Assembly (NCBI GenBank): GCA_018109965.1
Contig: JAGBFE010000088.1
Location: forward strand, 1 to 6,116
Direction of reading: 5' to 3'
Length of the DNA: 6,116 nucleotides
Source: Oscillospiraceae bacterium
GTDB taxonomy: Bacteria > Bacillota_A > Clostridia > Oscillospirales > Ruminococcaceae
The notes beneath the pieces were generated by a model. The model saw nothing but the letters and a program-made list of their open reading frames with translations. It searched no databases and had not been told where the DNA came from. Numbering within the stretch: the stretch's first letter is position 1; each line of letters starts with the position of its first letter. Below are positions 1 through 5,272 of this stretch, one piece after another. The position numbers were made by a program, and so were the translations under genes.

Positions 1-276
1 CGAATATCCTTCCAGCGGGCGCAAGGTTAAATCCCTTGCAGGAAACACCTGGCTTTTTTCACCGAAAAACATTAAATCTTCGTTAAGTCGGTTTGCACTT
101 TTTTCGTCCTTGGCAAGCACAAGCACAGTGCGGCCTGTCTGCTGCTGTACAGCCGATATAAATGCGGCACGGGCAGTCTGCGACAAGCCGAAAAGGGCAA
201 TCGGAGAGGAGTAGGAACATATTTCGTTGTAAAGCTTTATAAATTCCTGGGTTTTTGCAATTTCCTTTAAAAGCAT
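1..276 (-). CDS. mfd: Transcription-repair coupling factor Mfd, N-terminal fragment
   Basis: Mfd is the ATP-driven translocase that removes RNA polymerase stalled at DNA lesions and recruits UvrA. Only the first 92 codons are present; the gene runs off the left edge. They cover the start of the UvrB-like N-terminal module. Residues 28-37 (LFGLSQTARA) sit where UvrB has its Walker A loop but lack the GKT, as is usual for Mfd. A Rossmann-like strand follows (TVLVLAKDEKSANRLNEDL), and then the hallmark FPARD (78-82) and LEGYS (88-92), matching the FPARD...REYE block of Firmicutes Mfd. The ATG at 276-274 has an AAGGAG site 5 bases upstream. It lies downstream of pth on the same strand, the order known from Bacillus. 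A longer open frame over the same bases (83-376) is a shadow. The helicase domains lie outside the window, so motor function cannot be checked. Identification rests on the short N-terminus plus synteny. Confidence 0.87.
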   Translation of the reverse strand, partial: MLLKEIAKTQEFIKLYNEICSYSSPIALFGLSQTARAAFISAVQQQTGRTVLVLAKDEKSANRLNEDLMFFGEKSQVFPARDLTLRPLEGYS

Positions 277-514
277 AATTTCTCCTTTTTGTATGTTTTT
301 CGACAAAAATTACTGTATGTTTACGCAAGCTGATAAAATTTGCGATTAGTTTCCATTTTATGTAACAGTTCACCATATATTATGTGCTTTACAGCATTGA
401 CGGTGGCTGTTTGTGTTACCTGCATTTGGCACATATTTTGACAAAATCTGCAATGTGTATAACGAGCAGTTGCCGTACAAGGGCTTTGATACCCCTGTAC
501 GGCTTCTGTAAAAA
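277..514. other. pth-mfd intergenic gap, no gene recognised
   Basis: This 238-base gap separates pth from mfd. In Bacillus subtilis the small gene fin occupies this place, but no frame here encodes a Fin-like cysteine-rich protein, and the two open frames crossing it (83-376 minus, 384-581 plus) look like chance. It holds a strong hairpin next to pth, a short dyad at 435-447 (ATTTTG-A-CAAAAT) and the mfd ribosome binding site. I found no convincing sigma-A promoter for mfd: hexamers such as CATAAT are present on the minus strand, but none has a good -35 at the correct spacing. Whether mfd is read through from pth or has its own start site is not decided by the sequence. Confidence 0.6.
472..503 (-). 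other. Hairpin 11 bases after the pth stop
   Basis: The arms GCCGTACAGGGG and CCCTTGTACGGC (minus strand) form a 12-bp stem, with one G-U pair in minus-strand RNA, around an 8-base loop. On the plus strand that pair becomes an A-C mismatch, which points to function in the minus transcript. No U-run follows on either strand, so it is not a standard intrinsic terminator. It could be an RNA 3'-end stabiliser, an attenuator between pth and mfd, or the remains of a terminator. Confidence 0.55.
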
Positions 515-1105
515 TTATCTGTTATATAAGTTCATAGCCTTCTGGCTGTCGCCTTTTACCATAAGCTTTACAGCTTTGTGAGCATCCTCAAAACGGTCTG
601 CCAAAAGTTTTTTGTCGCTGTCGGTAAATTTGCCCAGCACCCAGTCGGCAAGGTCATAGTCGGGATGAGGCTTTTGCCCCACGCCCATTTTTATTCTTGG
701 AAAATCCTGTCCTATATGGCTGATAATGCTTTTTATGCCGTTGTGGCCCCCTGCACTGCCTTTGGCGCGGATGCGCATTTTGCCCACATCAAGGGAAACA
801 TCATCAAATATAACAATGATATTTTCCGCAGGAACTTTATAGAAATTTGCTGCCTGCATAACTGCTTCACCCGACAGGTTCATAAATGTCTGGGGCTTTA
901 ACAGCATAACCTTGCAGCCTTCGGTTTCCCACACTCCGTACAAAGCCGAAAACTTTGCCTTGGTGACAGAAACATTGTTTTCCTTTGCAATGTAGTCCAC
1001 AGTTTCAAACCCGATGTTGTGACGGGTGTTGCTGTATTTGCTGCCTGGATTTCCAAGACCTGCTACTATGTAGTCTATACTCTGATTTGATTTTTTTAAA
1101 AACAT
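515..1105 (-). CDS. pth: Peptidyl-tRNA hydrolase
   Basis: Pth cleaves the ester bond of peptidyl-tRNAs that drop off ribosomes, recycling tRNA in the cytoplasm. The 196-residue product has the whole family signature: GLGNPG (16-21), TRHNIGF (27-33) with catalytic His29, KPQTFMNLSG (70-79) with Asn76, FDDVSLDVGKMRIR (100-113) with Asp101 in the position of the catalytic Asp, and GSAGGHNG (116-123) with Asn122. The open frame extends 20 codons further upstream into prs, but I start at the ATG at 1105-1103 because MFLKKSNQSIDYIVAGLGNPG resembles the short extended N-termini of clostridial Pth. That ATG follows the prs TAA by one base and has no visible Shine-Dalgarno sequence, so translation is probably coupled to prs by re-initiation. 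Bacillus has ctc between prs and pth; here it is missing. The enzyme appears intact. Confidence 0.96.
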   Translation of the reverse strand: MFLKKSNQSIDYIVAGLGNPGSKYSNTRHNIGFETVDYIAKENNVSVTKAKFSALYGVWETEGCKVMLLKPQTFMNLSGEAVMQAANFYKVPAENIIVIFDDVSLDVGKMRIRAKGSAGGHNGIKSIISHIGQDFPRIKMGVGQKPHPDYDLADWVLGKFTDSDKKLLADRFEDAHKAVKLMVKGDSQKAMNLYNR

Positions 1106-1106
1106 A

Positions 1107-2054
1107 TTAGTCAAACAAAGATGAGAGACACTGGTCGTTGTAAATTCTCTTGATTGCTTCTGCAAATACTTCAGCTACTGTAACAACATCGATTTTGTCA
1201 AGATGTTTTTCTTCAGGAAGCTGGATTGTATCAAGCAGGATAAGTTCTTCGATAGCAGAATCTTTGATTCTCTGGATTGCAGGACCGGAAAGAACCCCGT
1301 GTGTTGCACATGCTCTTACAGATTTTGCACCGCGTTCTTTAAGTGCGTTTGCTGCATTGCAGAGTGTACCTGCTGTATCGATGATATCGTCGATAATAAC
1401 AACGTTTTTGTCTTTGATATCGCCGATGATATTCATAACTTCAGAAACGTTTGCTTTTGGACGGCGTTTGTCAATAATTGCAATTGGTGCATCAAGGAAG
1501 TTTGCAAAGTTTCTTGCTCTTGTAACAGAACCAAGGTCAGGGCTTACTACTACAAGGTCTTCAATTCCTTTTTTAACAAATTCTCTTGCAAGAATAGGCA
1601 TGCCTACAAGATGGTCAAGCGGGATGTTGAAAAAGCCCTGAATCTGTGCTGCATGAAGGTCCATTGTCAGCACGCGGTCAGCACCTGCTGTTGTGATAAG
1701 GTCAGCAACAAGTTTTGCTGTGATTGGGTCGCGGGATTTGCTTTTTCTGTCCTGACGTGCATAGCCATAGTATGGCATAACTGCTGTGATGCGGCCTGCG
1801 GAAGCGCGTTTAAGAGCATCAATCATAATGAGCAGTTCCATAAGATTGTTGTTTACAGGAGCGTTTGTGCTCTGAACAACAAATACGTCGCTGCCACGAA
1901 CTGTTTCCTGAATAGAAACAGCAATTTCACCGTCAGAGAATGTGCTTACTTCACATTTACACAAAGGCATACCCATCTGGTCTGCGATTTTCTGTGCCAG
2001 TTCCTTGCTGGAGTTGGCGGCAAAAATTTTGATGTCTTTACCATGAATATTCAT
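1107..2054 (-). CDS. prs: Ribose-phosphate pyrophosphokinase (PRPP synthetase, class I)
   Basis: Prs transfers the pyrophosphate of ATP to ribose 5-phosphate, giving PRPP for purine, pyrimidine, NAD, histidine and tryptophan synthesis. The 315-residue length is typical of bacterial class I enzymes. Motifs in order: FSDGE (39-43), [11 protein letters not shown] (98-108) in the ATP-binding region, [13 protein letters not shown] (130-142) with metal-binding His134, SPDLGS (171-176), the catalytic flexible loop KRRPK (196-200), the PRPP signature [13 protein letters not shown] (218-230), THGVLSG (251-257) and the usual SSLFD C-terminus. The start at 2054 has AGAGGT about 6 bases upstream. The gene lies 84 bases after the GlmU-like gene and one base before pth, fitting one transcription unit. 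Nothing is missing or rearranged. ADP/phosphate allosteric control is expected from class I membership but not shown by the sequence. Confidence 0.98.
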   Translation of the reverse strand: MNIHGKDIKIFAANSSKELAQKIADQMGMPLCKCEVSTFSDGEIAVSIQETVRGSDVFVVQSTNAPVNNNLMELLIMIDALKRASAGRITAVMPYYGYARQDRKSKSRDPITAKLVADLITTAGADRVLTMDLHAAQIQGFFNIPLDHLVGMPILAREFVKKGIEDLVVVSPDLGSVTRARNFANFLDAPIAIIDKRRPKANVSEVMNIIGDIKDKNVVIIDDIIDTAGTLCNAANALKERGAKSVRACATHGVLSGPAIQRIKDSAIEELILLDTIQLPEEKHLDKIDVVTVAEVFAEAIKRIYNDQCLSSLFD

Positions 2055-2082
2055 TTTGTACCTCTTTTTTCTCTTGTTATCT

Positions 2083-2100
2083 ATTTTAAATGTTTAAAAT
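2083..2100. repeat. 18-base perfect AT palindrome upstream of prs
   Basis: ATTTTAAA-TG-TTTAAAAT is an 8+2+8 inverted repeat in the 84-base gap between the GlmU-like gene and prs, 29 bases before the prs start. On the minus strand its TAAAAT could serve as a -10, but the hexamer 18 bases upstream (TTTGGC) is a poor -35. It could be an operator or weak secondary promoter for prs; in DNA this AT-rich, chance is also plausible. Confidence 0.35.
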
Positions 2101-2138
2101 ATTAAAGCCAAATATTATTTAACCCTTATATTGTAACC

Positions 2139-2837
2139 TTATTTGGAATGTTTTTCAATATATTTTGCAAGTTTTTCTTTTGCCCATTCCTGTTTGTTTT
2201 CCTGTCTTGCACGTGCAATGGCCAGGTCACCGCTGGGAACATCCTTTGTAATGGTTGAGCCTGCAGCTGTATAAGCACCGTCCCCCACCTTTACAGGTGC
2301 AACAAGGTTTGTGTTGCAGCCGATAAATGCATAGTCCCCGATGGTTGTGCGGTTTTTGTTTGTACCGTCATAGTTTACAGTAACAACACCGCAGCCGAAG
2401 TTAACATGTCTGCCCACATCGCTGTCACCCACATATGTAAGATGGGAAATTGATGTGCCTTCGCCGATTGTGGAATTTTTAACTTCCACGAAATCGCCGA
2501 TTTTAACTTTTTTGCAGATATGGCTGTTTGGACGCAGCTGTGTGAAAGGACCGATTTTGGCATCATCTTCCACAACCGATTCACTTGCCTGTGATGCATT
2601 GAACACAACGCCGTTGCCCACTGTGCAGTCGGTAAGCATACTGTTTGGGCCGATAACACAGTTTTCGCCTATTGTTGTGTTTCCGCGCAGAATTGTTCCG
2701 GGCAGAATCTGTGTGCCTTTGCCGATTTTAACTTCGGGGTCAATCACAACACCGTGGCTTGTAAAAAACTCAACACCGTTTGCCTCATGTTTTTCAATAA
2801 TTTCCAGGTAATATTTTTCCTTTTCAGCAACTGACAT
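2139..2837 (-). CDS. glmU: GlmU-type glucosamine-1-phosphate N-acetyltransferase, acetyltransferase domain only
   Basis: In bifunctional GlmU the C-terminal left-handed beta-helix acetylates glucosamine 1-phosphate with acetyl-CoA, and the N-terminal domain then makes UDP-GlcNAc. This 232-residue protein is only the C-terminal half (full GlmU is about 450). Hexapeptide repeats run from about 32 to 195 (IGKGTQ, IGENCV, VGNGVV, IGPFTQ, IGDFVE, IGEGTS, VGRHVN, IGDYAF, VGDGAY). Aligned without gaps to E. coli GlmU from memory (offset 231), the active-site residues are all present: Arg102 (R333), Lys120 (K351), catalytic His132 (H363), Tyr135 (Y366), Asn146 (N377) and Lys161 (K392). I chose the ATG at 2837 because AGAGGA lies just upstream; the frame opens 12 codons earlier but without a site. 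A promoter lies 59-86 bases upstream and no remnant of the uridylyltransferase domain is seen there, so this is a free-standing gene. DapH-type acetyltransferases are similar in length, but HLTYVGD and NYDGTNK are GlmU-specific. Confidence 0.9.
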   Translation of the reverse strand: MSVAEKEKYYLEIIEKHEANGVEFFTSHGVVIDPEVKIGKGTQILPGTILRGNTTIGENCVIGPNSMLTDCTVGNGVVFNASQASESVVEDDAKIGPFTQLRPNSHICKKVKIGDFVEVKNSTIGEGTSISHLTYVGDSDVGRHVNFGCGVVTVNYDGTNKNRTTIGDYAFIGCNTNLVAPVKVGDGAYTAAGSTITKDVPSGDLAIARARQENKQEWAKEKLAKYIEKHSK

Positions 2838-2865
2838 ATTATATCCTCTTTTACTTAAAAATACG

Positions 2866-2875
2866 GTATGCATAC
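2866..2875. promoter_or_regulatory. Palindrome GTATGCATAC in the glmU leader
   Basis: This 10-base perfect palindrome lies between the predicted glmU transcription start (about 2888) and its ribosome binding site. Its core TATGCAT occurs again at 2908-2914, inside the -35/-10 spacer of the promoter, 41 bases away (about four helical turns). The arrangement would suit a repressor binding two sites around the start of transcription, but no regulator is identified. Confidence 0.3.
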
Positions 2876-2895
2876 TTTCACACCTTAATAACTAT

Positions 2896-2923
2896 ATCAT
2901 ACCCTATTATGCATTTTTTTCAA
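2896..2923 (-). promoter_or_regulatory. Sigma-A-type promoter of the glmU-prs-pth cluster
   Basis: Reading the minus strand, TTGAAA (2923-2918) and TATGAT (2901-2896) are separated by 16 bases. They match the consensus hexamers at 4 of 6 and 5 of 6 positions. The predicted start of transcription, about 2888, gives a leader of about 50 bases before the GlmU ATG at 2837. This is the best promoter on this strand for the cluster. Confidence 0.65.
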
Positions 2924-3029
2924 GTGTTTATTTCTGTTTTTGTGATAAATGTTTATAAAATAAATTTATACATCTTGCAAAAAGAATATTTTGTTTTAAA
3001 TTCACTGCGATTTTATATATCTGCAGCAT

Positions 3030-3058
3030 TTGATTTTTGCTGTACAATATTGTATTAT
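3030..3058 (+). promoter_or_regulatory. Promoter of the unknown membrane protein gene
   Basis: TTGATT (3030-3035) and TATTAT (3053-3058) have an exact 17-base spacer. A start near 3065 leaves a leader of about 20 bases containing the AAAGGGGTG ribosome binding site at 3070-3078. The perfect 12-base palindrome TACAATATTGTA (3043-3054) lies in the spacer and touches the -10, so a protein bound there would block the promoter. Upstream DNA (2930-3029) is very AT-rich, as expected for an UP-like region between divergent promoters; I see no gene in it. Confidence 0.6.
3035..3054 (+). repeat. Shared upstream element, copy 1
   Basis: TTTTGCTGTACAATATTGTA matches the element at 5221-5240 at 18 of 20 positions. 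Both copies are preceded by TGCAGC and end 30 and 32 bases before the start codons of the two plus-strand genes. This copy includes a perfect 12-base palindrome. It is a candidate operator or a common leader or promoter part. Confidence 0.4.
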
Positions 3059-3084
3059 TTAGCATAATGAAAGGGGTGAAAAAT

Positions 3085-3651
3085 ATGGAATTCAACATAC
3101 ACAAATTCATCAGACAACTCACCAAAAACCTGCTTTTATCCATATTTTTTGTCATCTATCTTGTTTTGTTTGTATATCTGTTTTTCAACAAAGGAATTTA
3201 TGTTGACGGGCACTTTTACAAAAAGAGTGCAAATCTGACACAAATCACCTACAGTGCCAACTCAATAGGCGCAGATTTTGACAAAATCGTATTGGAAAAA
3301 TTTATAGACAAATCAATCATAACCATTGATGACAAATACACTGTGACCGTTTTTTCATCGGGCAGTTTTGACAATGTTGTCAGCACAAGCAGCGAAATCA
3401 GCAGCATTGATGCAGACTGGCTGTCCATAGCAAATCAGAATGCCGAAAAAATACGGGGTTTCGGGCAAAAATCGTGGTTTGGTGTGGTAATCATATACAT
3501 TTTGTTCTTTTTGTCAAAGAAATACAATGTTCAGCTTTATTCGTTTTTCCGCCGTGGCAAAGCTGCAGGAGAAAAATATTACCGCTGCTTTGACATTGCT
3601 TTCAACATTTTTTGTGTTGCCGCACTGATTTATCTTATTATCCCATTTTGA
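3085..3651 (+). CDS. Membrane protein of unknown function, three predicted membrane segments
   Basis: I do not recognise this 188-residue protein. A short basic N-terminus (Lys7, Arg10, Lys14) precedes hydrophobic segment 1 (about 15-34). A soluble stretch follows (about 36-129), rich in Ser, Asp and Ile with alternating strand-like runs (SIITIDDKYTVTVFSS, 77-92). Segment 2 (about 131-144) leads to a very basic loop (145-167, with KK, RRGK, EK and R), and segment 3 (about 168-186) ends the chain with IPF. The positive-inside rule puts the N-terminus and the basic loop in the cytoplasm and the 95-residue domain outside. No signal cleavage site, cysteine pair or catalytic motif is evident. I chose the ATG at 3085 because GGGGTG lies 6 bases before it; the frame opens earlier at 3037, upstream of the likely transcription start. 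It has its own promoter and terminator, so it looks monocistronic. Confidence 0.85.
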   Translation: MEFNIHKFIRQLTKNLLLSIFFVIYLVLFVYLFFNKGIYVDGHFYKKSANLTQITYSANSIGADFDKIVLEKFIDKSIITIDDKYTVTVFSSGSFDNVVSTSSEISSIDADWLSIANQNAEKIRGFGQKSWFGVVIIYILFFLSKKYNVQLYSFFRRGKAAGEKYYRCFDIAFNIFCVAALIYLIIPF

Positions 3652-3677
3652 CAATACTGCAAATCGCTTGATACAAC

Positions 3678-3719
3678 AAACTAAAAGGGACGGCTTTTGA
3701 GGGCCGTCCCTTTTAGTTT
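3678..3719. terminator. Bidirectional intrinsic terminator
   Basis: A perfect 17-bp inverted repeat, AAACTAAAAGGGACGGC with its complement at 3703-3719, encloses the 8-base loop TTTTGAGG. The GC-rich core (GGGACGGC) nearest the loop is flanked by an A-run on one side and a T-run on the other, so it can stop transcription both from the membrane protein gene (27 bases after its TGA) and from pepT on the opposite strand. It lies between the two convergent genes. Confidence 0.92.
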
Positions 3720-3758
3720 TGGGTATTATAAAGTTTAGAAGTACATCTAAAAACCAAA

Positions 3759-3788
3759 TTGACAAAAAATTGTCAACGCCACTATATT
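3759..3788 (+). promoter_or_regulatory. Possible promoter with dyad, pointing antisense into pepT
   Basis: TTGACA (3759-3764, perfect -35) and TATATT (3783-3788, 5 of 6) are spaced 18 bases. The -35 is part of an inverted repeat, TTGACAA-AAAA-TTGTCAA (3759-3776). Transcription from here would enter the 3' end of pepT in antisense. The dyad could instead act as a weak extra hairpin at the end of the pepT transcript. AT-rich DNA makes chance promoters common, so this is tentative. Confidence 0.3.
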
Positions 3789-3859
3789 ATCACAAACAAT
3801 GTGCTTTTTCAATGGCAATTTCACAATTTGTCCATTCCAAATTATTATAGCTGCTGCAG

Positions 3860-3896
3860 GTTAAAAACATGCATAAAGAGCAATTATGTTTTTAAC
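3860..3896 (-). repeat. Inverted repeat spanning the pepT stop codon
   Basis: GTTAAAAACAT (3860-3870) and ATGTTTTTAAC (3886-3896) are perfect 11-base arms around a 15-base loop. They include the last codons and the TAA of pepT. In minus-strand RNA this is an AU-rich stem with no U-run after it, so it is unlikely to terminate. It might protect the mRNA 3' end. Confidence 0.4.
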
Positions 3897-5078
3897 AATT
3901 TCCACGCATTTTTCCATATTTTCTTTTGTTGTGTATTCGTATTTGCCGTGGAAGTTTGCACCACCTGTTGCAAGGTTTGGACAAGGCAGACCCATATAGC
4001 TCAGTCTTGCGCCGTCTGTACCGCCGCGGATTGCAACGTTGCGTGGTACAAGCCCTGCCTGCTGAATAGCTTTGTTTGCATTTTCAACAAGGTGGAAATG
4101 GGGCAGAACCATCTGTTTCATGTTGCGGTAACTCATTTTTGTTTCAACTTCAACAAGTTCCTTGCCGTATTTTTTGTTGAGGAATGCAGCAATGTCGTGC
4201 ATCATCTGCTGTTTCTGTTCAATTTTTTCATCATCGTGGTCACGGAGAATGTAGCGGAACACTGTTTTTTCAGTGCTGCCTTCAAAATCTGTCAGATGAT
4301 AGAAGCCTTCAAAGCCTTCGGTATATTCCGGTCTTTCAAATTCAGGTATCATTGCGTCAAATTCAAAAGCAACACGCTGGCTGTTAATCATCTGGTTTTT
4401 GGAGGAACCAGGGTGAATGGAACGGCCTGTTACTGTGATTTTTGCGCTGGCTGCGTTGAAGCATTCGTATTCAATTTCGCCAGGCAGACCGCCGTCAACT
4501 GTGTAGGCATACTGTGCTCCAAAACCTTCGATGTCAAACAGGTCTGCACCGCGGCCGATTTCTTCGTCAGGTGTAAAACCAACCACAATTTTGCCGTGTG
4601 GCATATCACTGTGGATGATTTCGTCCACTGCCTGCATAATAACCGCAATACCCGCCTTGTCGTCTGCGCCAAGCAGGCTTGTGCCGTCAGTTGTGATAAG
4701 TGTGTGACCTTTAAAGCCTTTGAGTTCAGGGAATTCTTCAACACTCAGGATGTCGCCGCTGCCTTTGAGAAGCACATTTTCGCCGTCATAATTTTCAATA
4801 ATCTGAGGTTTGATGTCAAAGCCATTGAATTCCGGTGCTGTGTCCATATGTGCAATAAAGCCGATGCATGGTTTGTCTTCATATCCCTCTGTTGCAGGAA
4901 TATCACCGTAAACATAGCCGCGGTCAATGCGCACGTTCTGGATACCAATTTCCAGCATCTGTGCCATAACAAACTTTGCAACTTCAAGCTGCTGTGGTGA
5001 GGAAGGACAGTTTTCGCAGAATTCGTCGGATGGTGAACCGATTTTTATGTAACTTAAAAATTTTTCTGTAACGCCCAT
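3861..5078 (-). CDS. pepT: Peptidase T (tripeptide aminopeptidase, M20 family)
   Basis: PepT is a cytoplasmic two-zinc aminopeptidase that removes the N-terminal residue of tripeptides, giving free amino acids from imported or recycled peptides. The product is 405 residues, close to the family norm of about 410. Visible active-site residues are His77 in AHMDT (76-80) with Asp79, Asp139 in LLGADDKAG (135-143), catalytic Glu172 and ligand Glu173 in TPDEEIG (169-175), Asp195 in TVDGG (193-197), and His377 in GGANFHGKYE. The dimerisation domain is the segment around 210-320, including GRSIHPG, and GGTDGARLS follows later. I chose the ATG at 5078, with AAGGAG 8 bases upstream, over a frame opening nine codons earlier without a site. 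It is transcribed alone, from an extended -10 promoter, and converges on the terminator at 3678-3719. No defect is seen. The long plus-strand frame across it (3759-5000) is a shadow. Confidence 0.97.
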   Translation of the reverse strand: MGVTEKFLSYIKIGSPSDEFCENCPSSPQQLEVAKFVMAQMLEIGIQNVRIDRGYVYGDIPATEGYEDKPCIGFIAHMDTAPEFNGFDIKPQIIENYDGENVLLKGSGDILSVEEFPELKGFKGHTLITTDGTSLLGADDKAGIAVIMQAVDEIIHSDMPHGKIVVGFTPDEEIGRGADLFDIEGFGAQYAYTVDGGLPGEIEYECFNAASAKITVTGRSIHPGSSKNQMINSQRVAFEFDAMIPEFERPEYTEGFEGFYHLTDFEGSTEKTVFRYILRDHDDEKIEQKQQMMHDIAAFLNKKYGKELVEVETKMSYRNMKQMVLPHFHLVENANKAIQQAGLVPRNVAIRGGTDGARLSYMGLPCPNLATGGANFHGKYEYTTKENMEKCVEIVKNIIALYACF

Positions 5079-5119
5079 AGCAATATCTCCTTTTGTATGT
5101 AGCAATTCAATTTACCACT

Positions 5120-5128
5120 ATTGTAGCA
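5120..5128 (-). promoter_or_regulatory. Extended -10 promoter of pepT
   Basis: On the minus strand, TGCTACAAT combines the extended element TGn with TACAAT (5 of 6). No good -35 stands at 16-18 bases (GTGATT at best); the spacer is almost all T. The related TGTGCTAAAAT serves the divergent gene, which supports both being extended -10 promoters. The start would be near 5113, about 35 bases before the pepT ATG. Confidence 0.55.
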
Positions 5129-5177
5129 CAAAAAATAAAAAAATCACTATATTTTTTAGATAATTTGCTTTATATAC

Positions 5178-5206
5178 TTTAAATATTATAAAAAATGTGC
5201 TAAAAT
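5178..5206 (+). promoter_or_regulatory. Promoter of the capE/fnlA-like gene
   Basis: TTTAAA (5178-5183) and TAAAAT (5201-5206) are 17 bases apart, with TGC just before the -10 giving an extended -10 element. A start near 5213 gives a leader of about 60 bases before the ATG at 5273. The leader holds a small hairpin (5214-5231) and the doubled AAGCTT sequence at 5247-5259, then the GGAGG site at 5261-5265. Confidence 0.5.
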
Positions 5207-5213
5207 TAATTGA

Positions 5214-5231
5214 TTGCAGCTTTTGCTGTAA
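5214..5231 (+). other. Small leader hairpin upstream of the capE/fnlA-like gene
   Basis: TTGCAGC and GCTGTAA pair across a TTTT loop (7 bp with one G-U). It starts at or just after the predicted transcription start, so it would sit at the 5' end of the mRNA, where hairpins often stabilise transcripts. It is followed by AATTTTG rather than a long T-run, so termination is unlikely. No known riboswitch was recognised in the 194-base gap between the two divergent genes. Confidence 0.35.
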
Positions 5232-5240
5232 AATTTTGTA
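5221..5240 (+). repeat. Shared upstream element, copy 2
   Basis: TTTTGCTGTAAAATTTTGTA is 18/20 identical to 3035-3054 and stands 32 bases before the start codon (copy 1: 30 bases). TTGCAGC precedes it directly, whereas copy 1 has about seven extra bases there. The inner dyad is imperfect in this copy (TAAAATTTTGTA). Confidence 0.4.
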
Positions 5241-5272
5241 AATAATAAGCTTAAAGCTTTGGAGGATATTTT

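Noticed and set aside
83..376. 97-codon minus-strand frame overlapping the mfd start, considered as a fin-like gene
   Set aside because: It overlaps mfd coding DNA in another frame, lacks a ribosome binding site and shows no Fin zinc-ribbon pattern.
1203..2105. 300-codon plus-strand open frame opposite prs
   Set aside because: It is fully antisense to an intact prs, is extremely cysteine-rich and has no ribosome binding site or family motif.
2139..2837. Identification as DapH (tetrahydrodipicolinate N-acetyltransferase) because of the similar length
   Set aside because: The HLTYVGD and NYDGTNK motifs and all GlmU active-site residues align without gaps to GlmU.
3270..3286. GATTTTGACAAAATC dyad in the membrane protein gene, similar to ATTTTGACAAAAT at 435-447
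   Set aside because: One copy is inside coding sequence and the other in an unrelated gap; such short AT-rich dyads are expected by chance.
3725..3730. Perfect TATAAT on the minus strand upstream of the terminator
   Set aside because: It has no acceptable -35 (TTTTTA at 17 bases) and would fire straight into the terminator.
3799..3864. 21-codon plus-strand mini-ORF just after the possible antisense promoter
   Set aside because: It has no ribosome binding site, no recognisable product, and the promoter itself is doubtful.
3759..5000. 413-codon plus-strand open frame opposite pepT
   Set aside because: It is antisense to a clear PepT, starts at a TTG without a ribosome binding site, and its Cys/Phe/His/Asn-rich composition is typical of a shadow frame.
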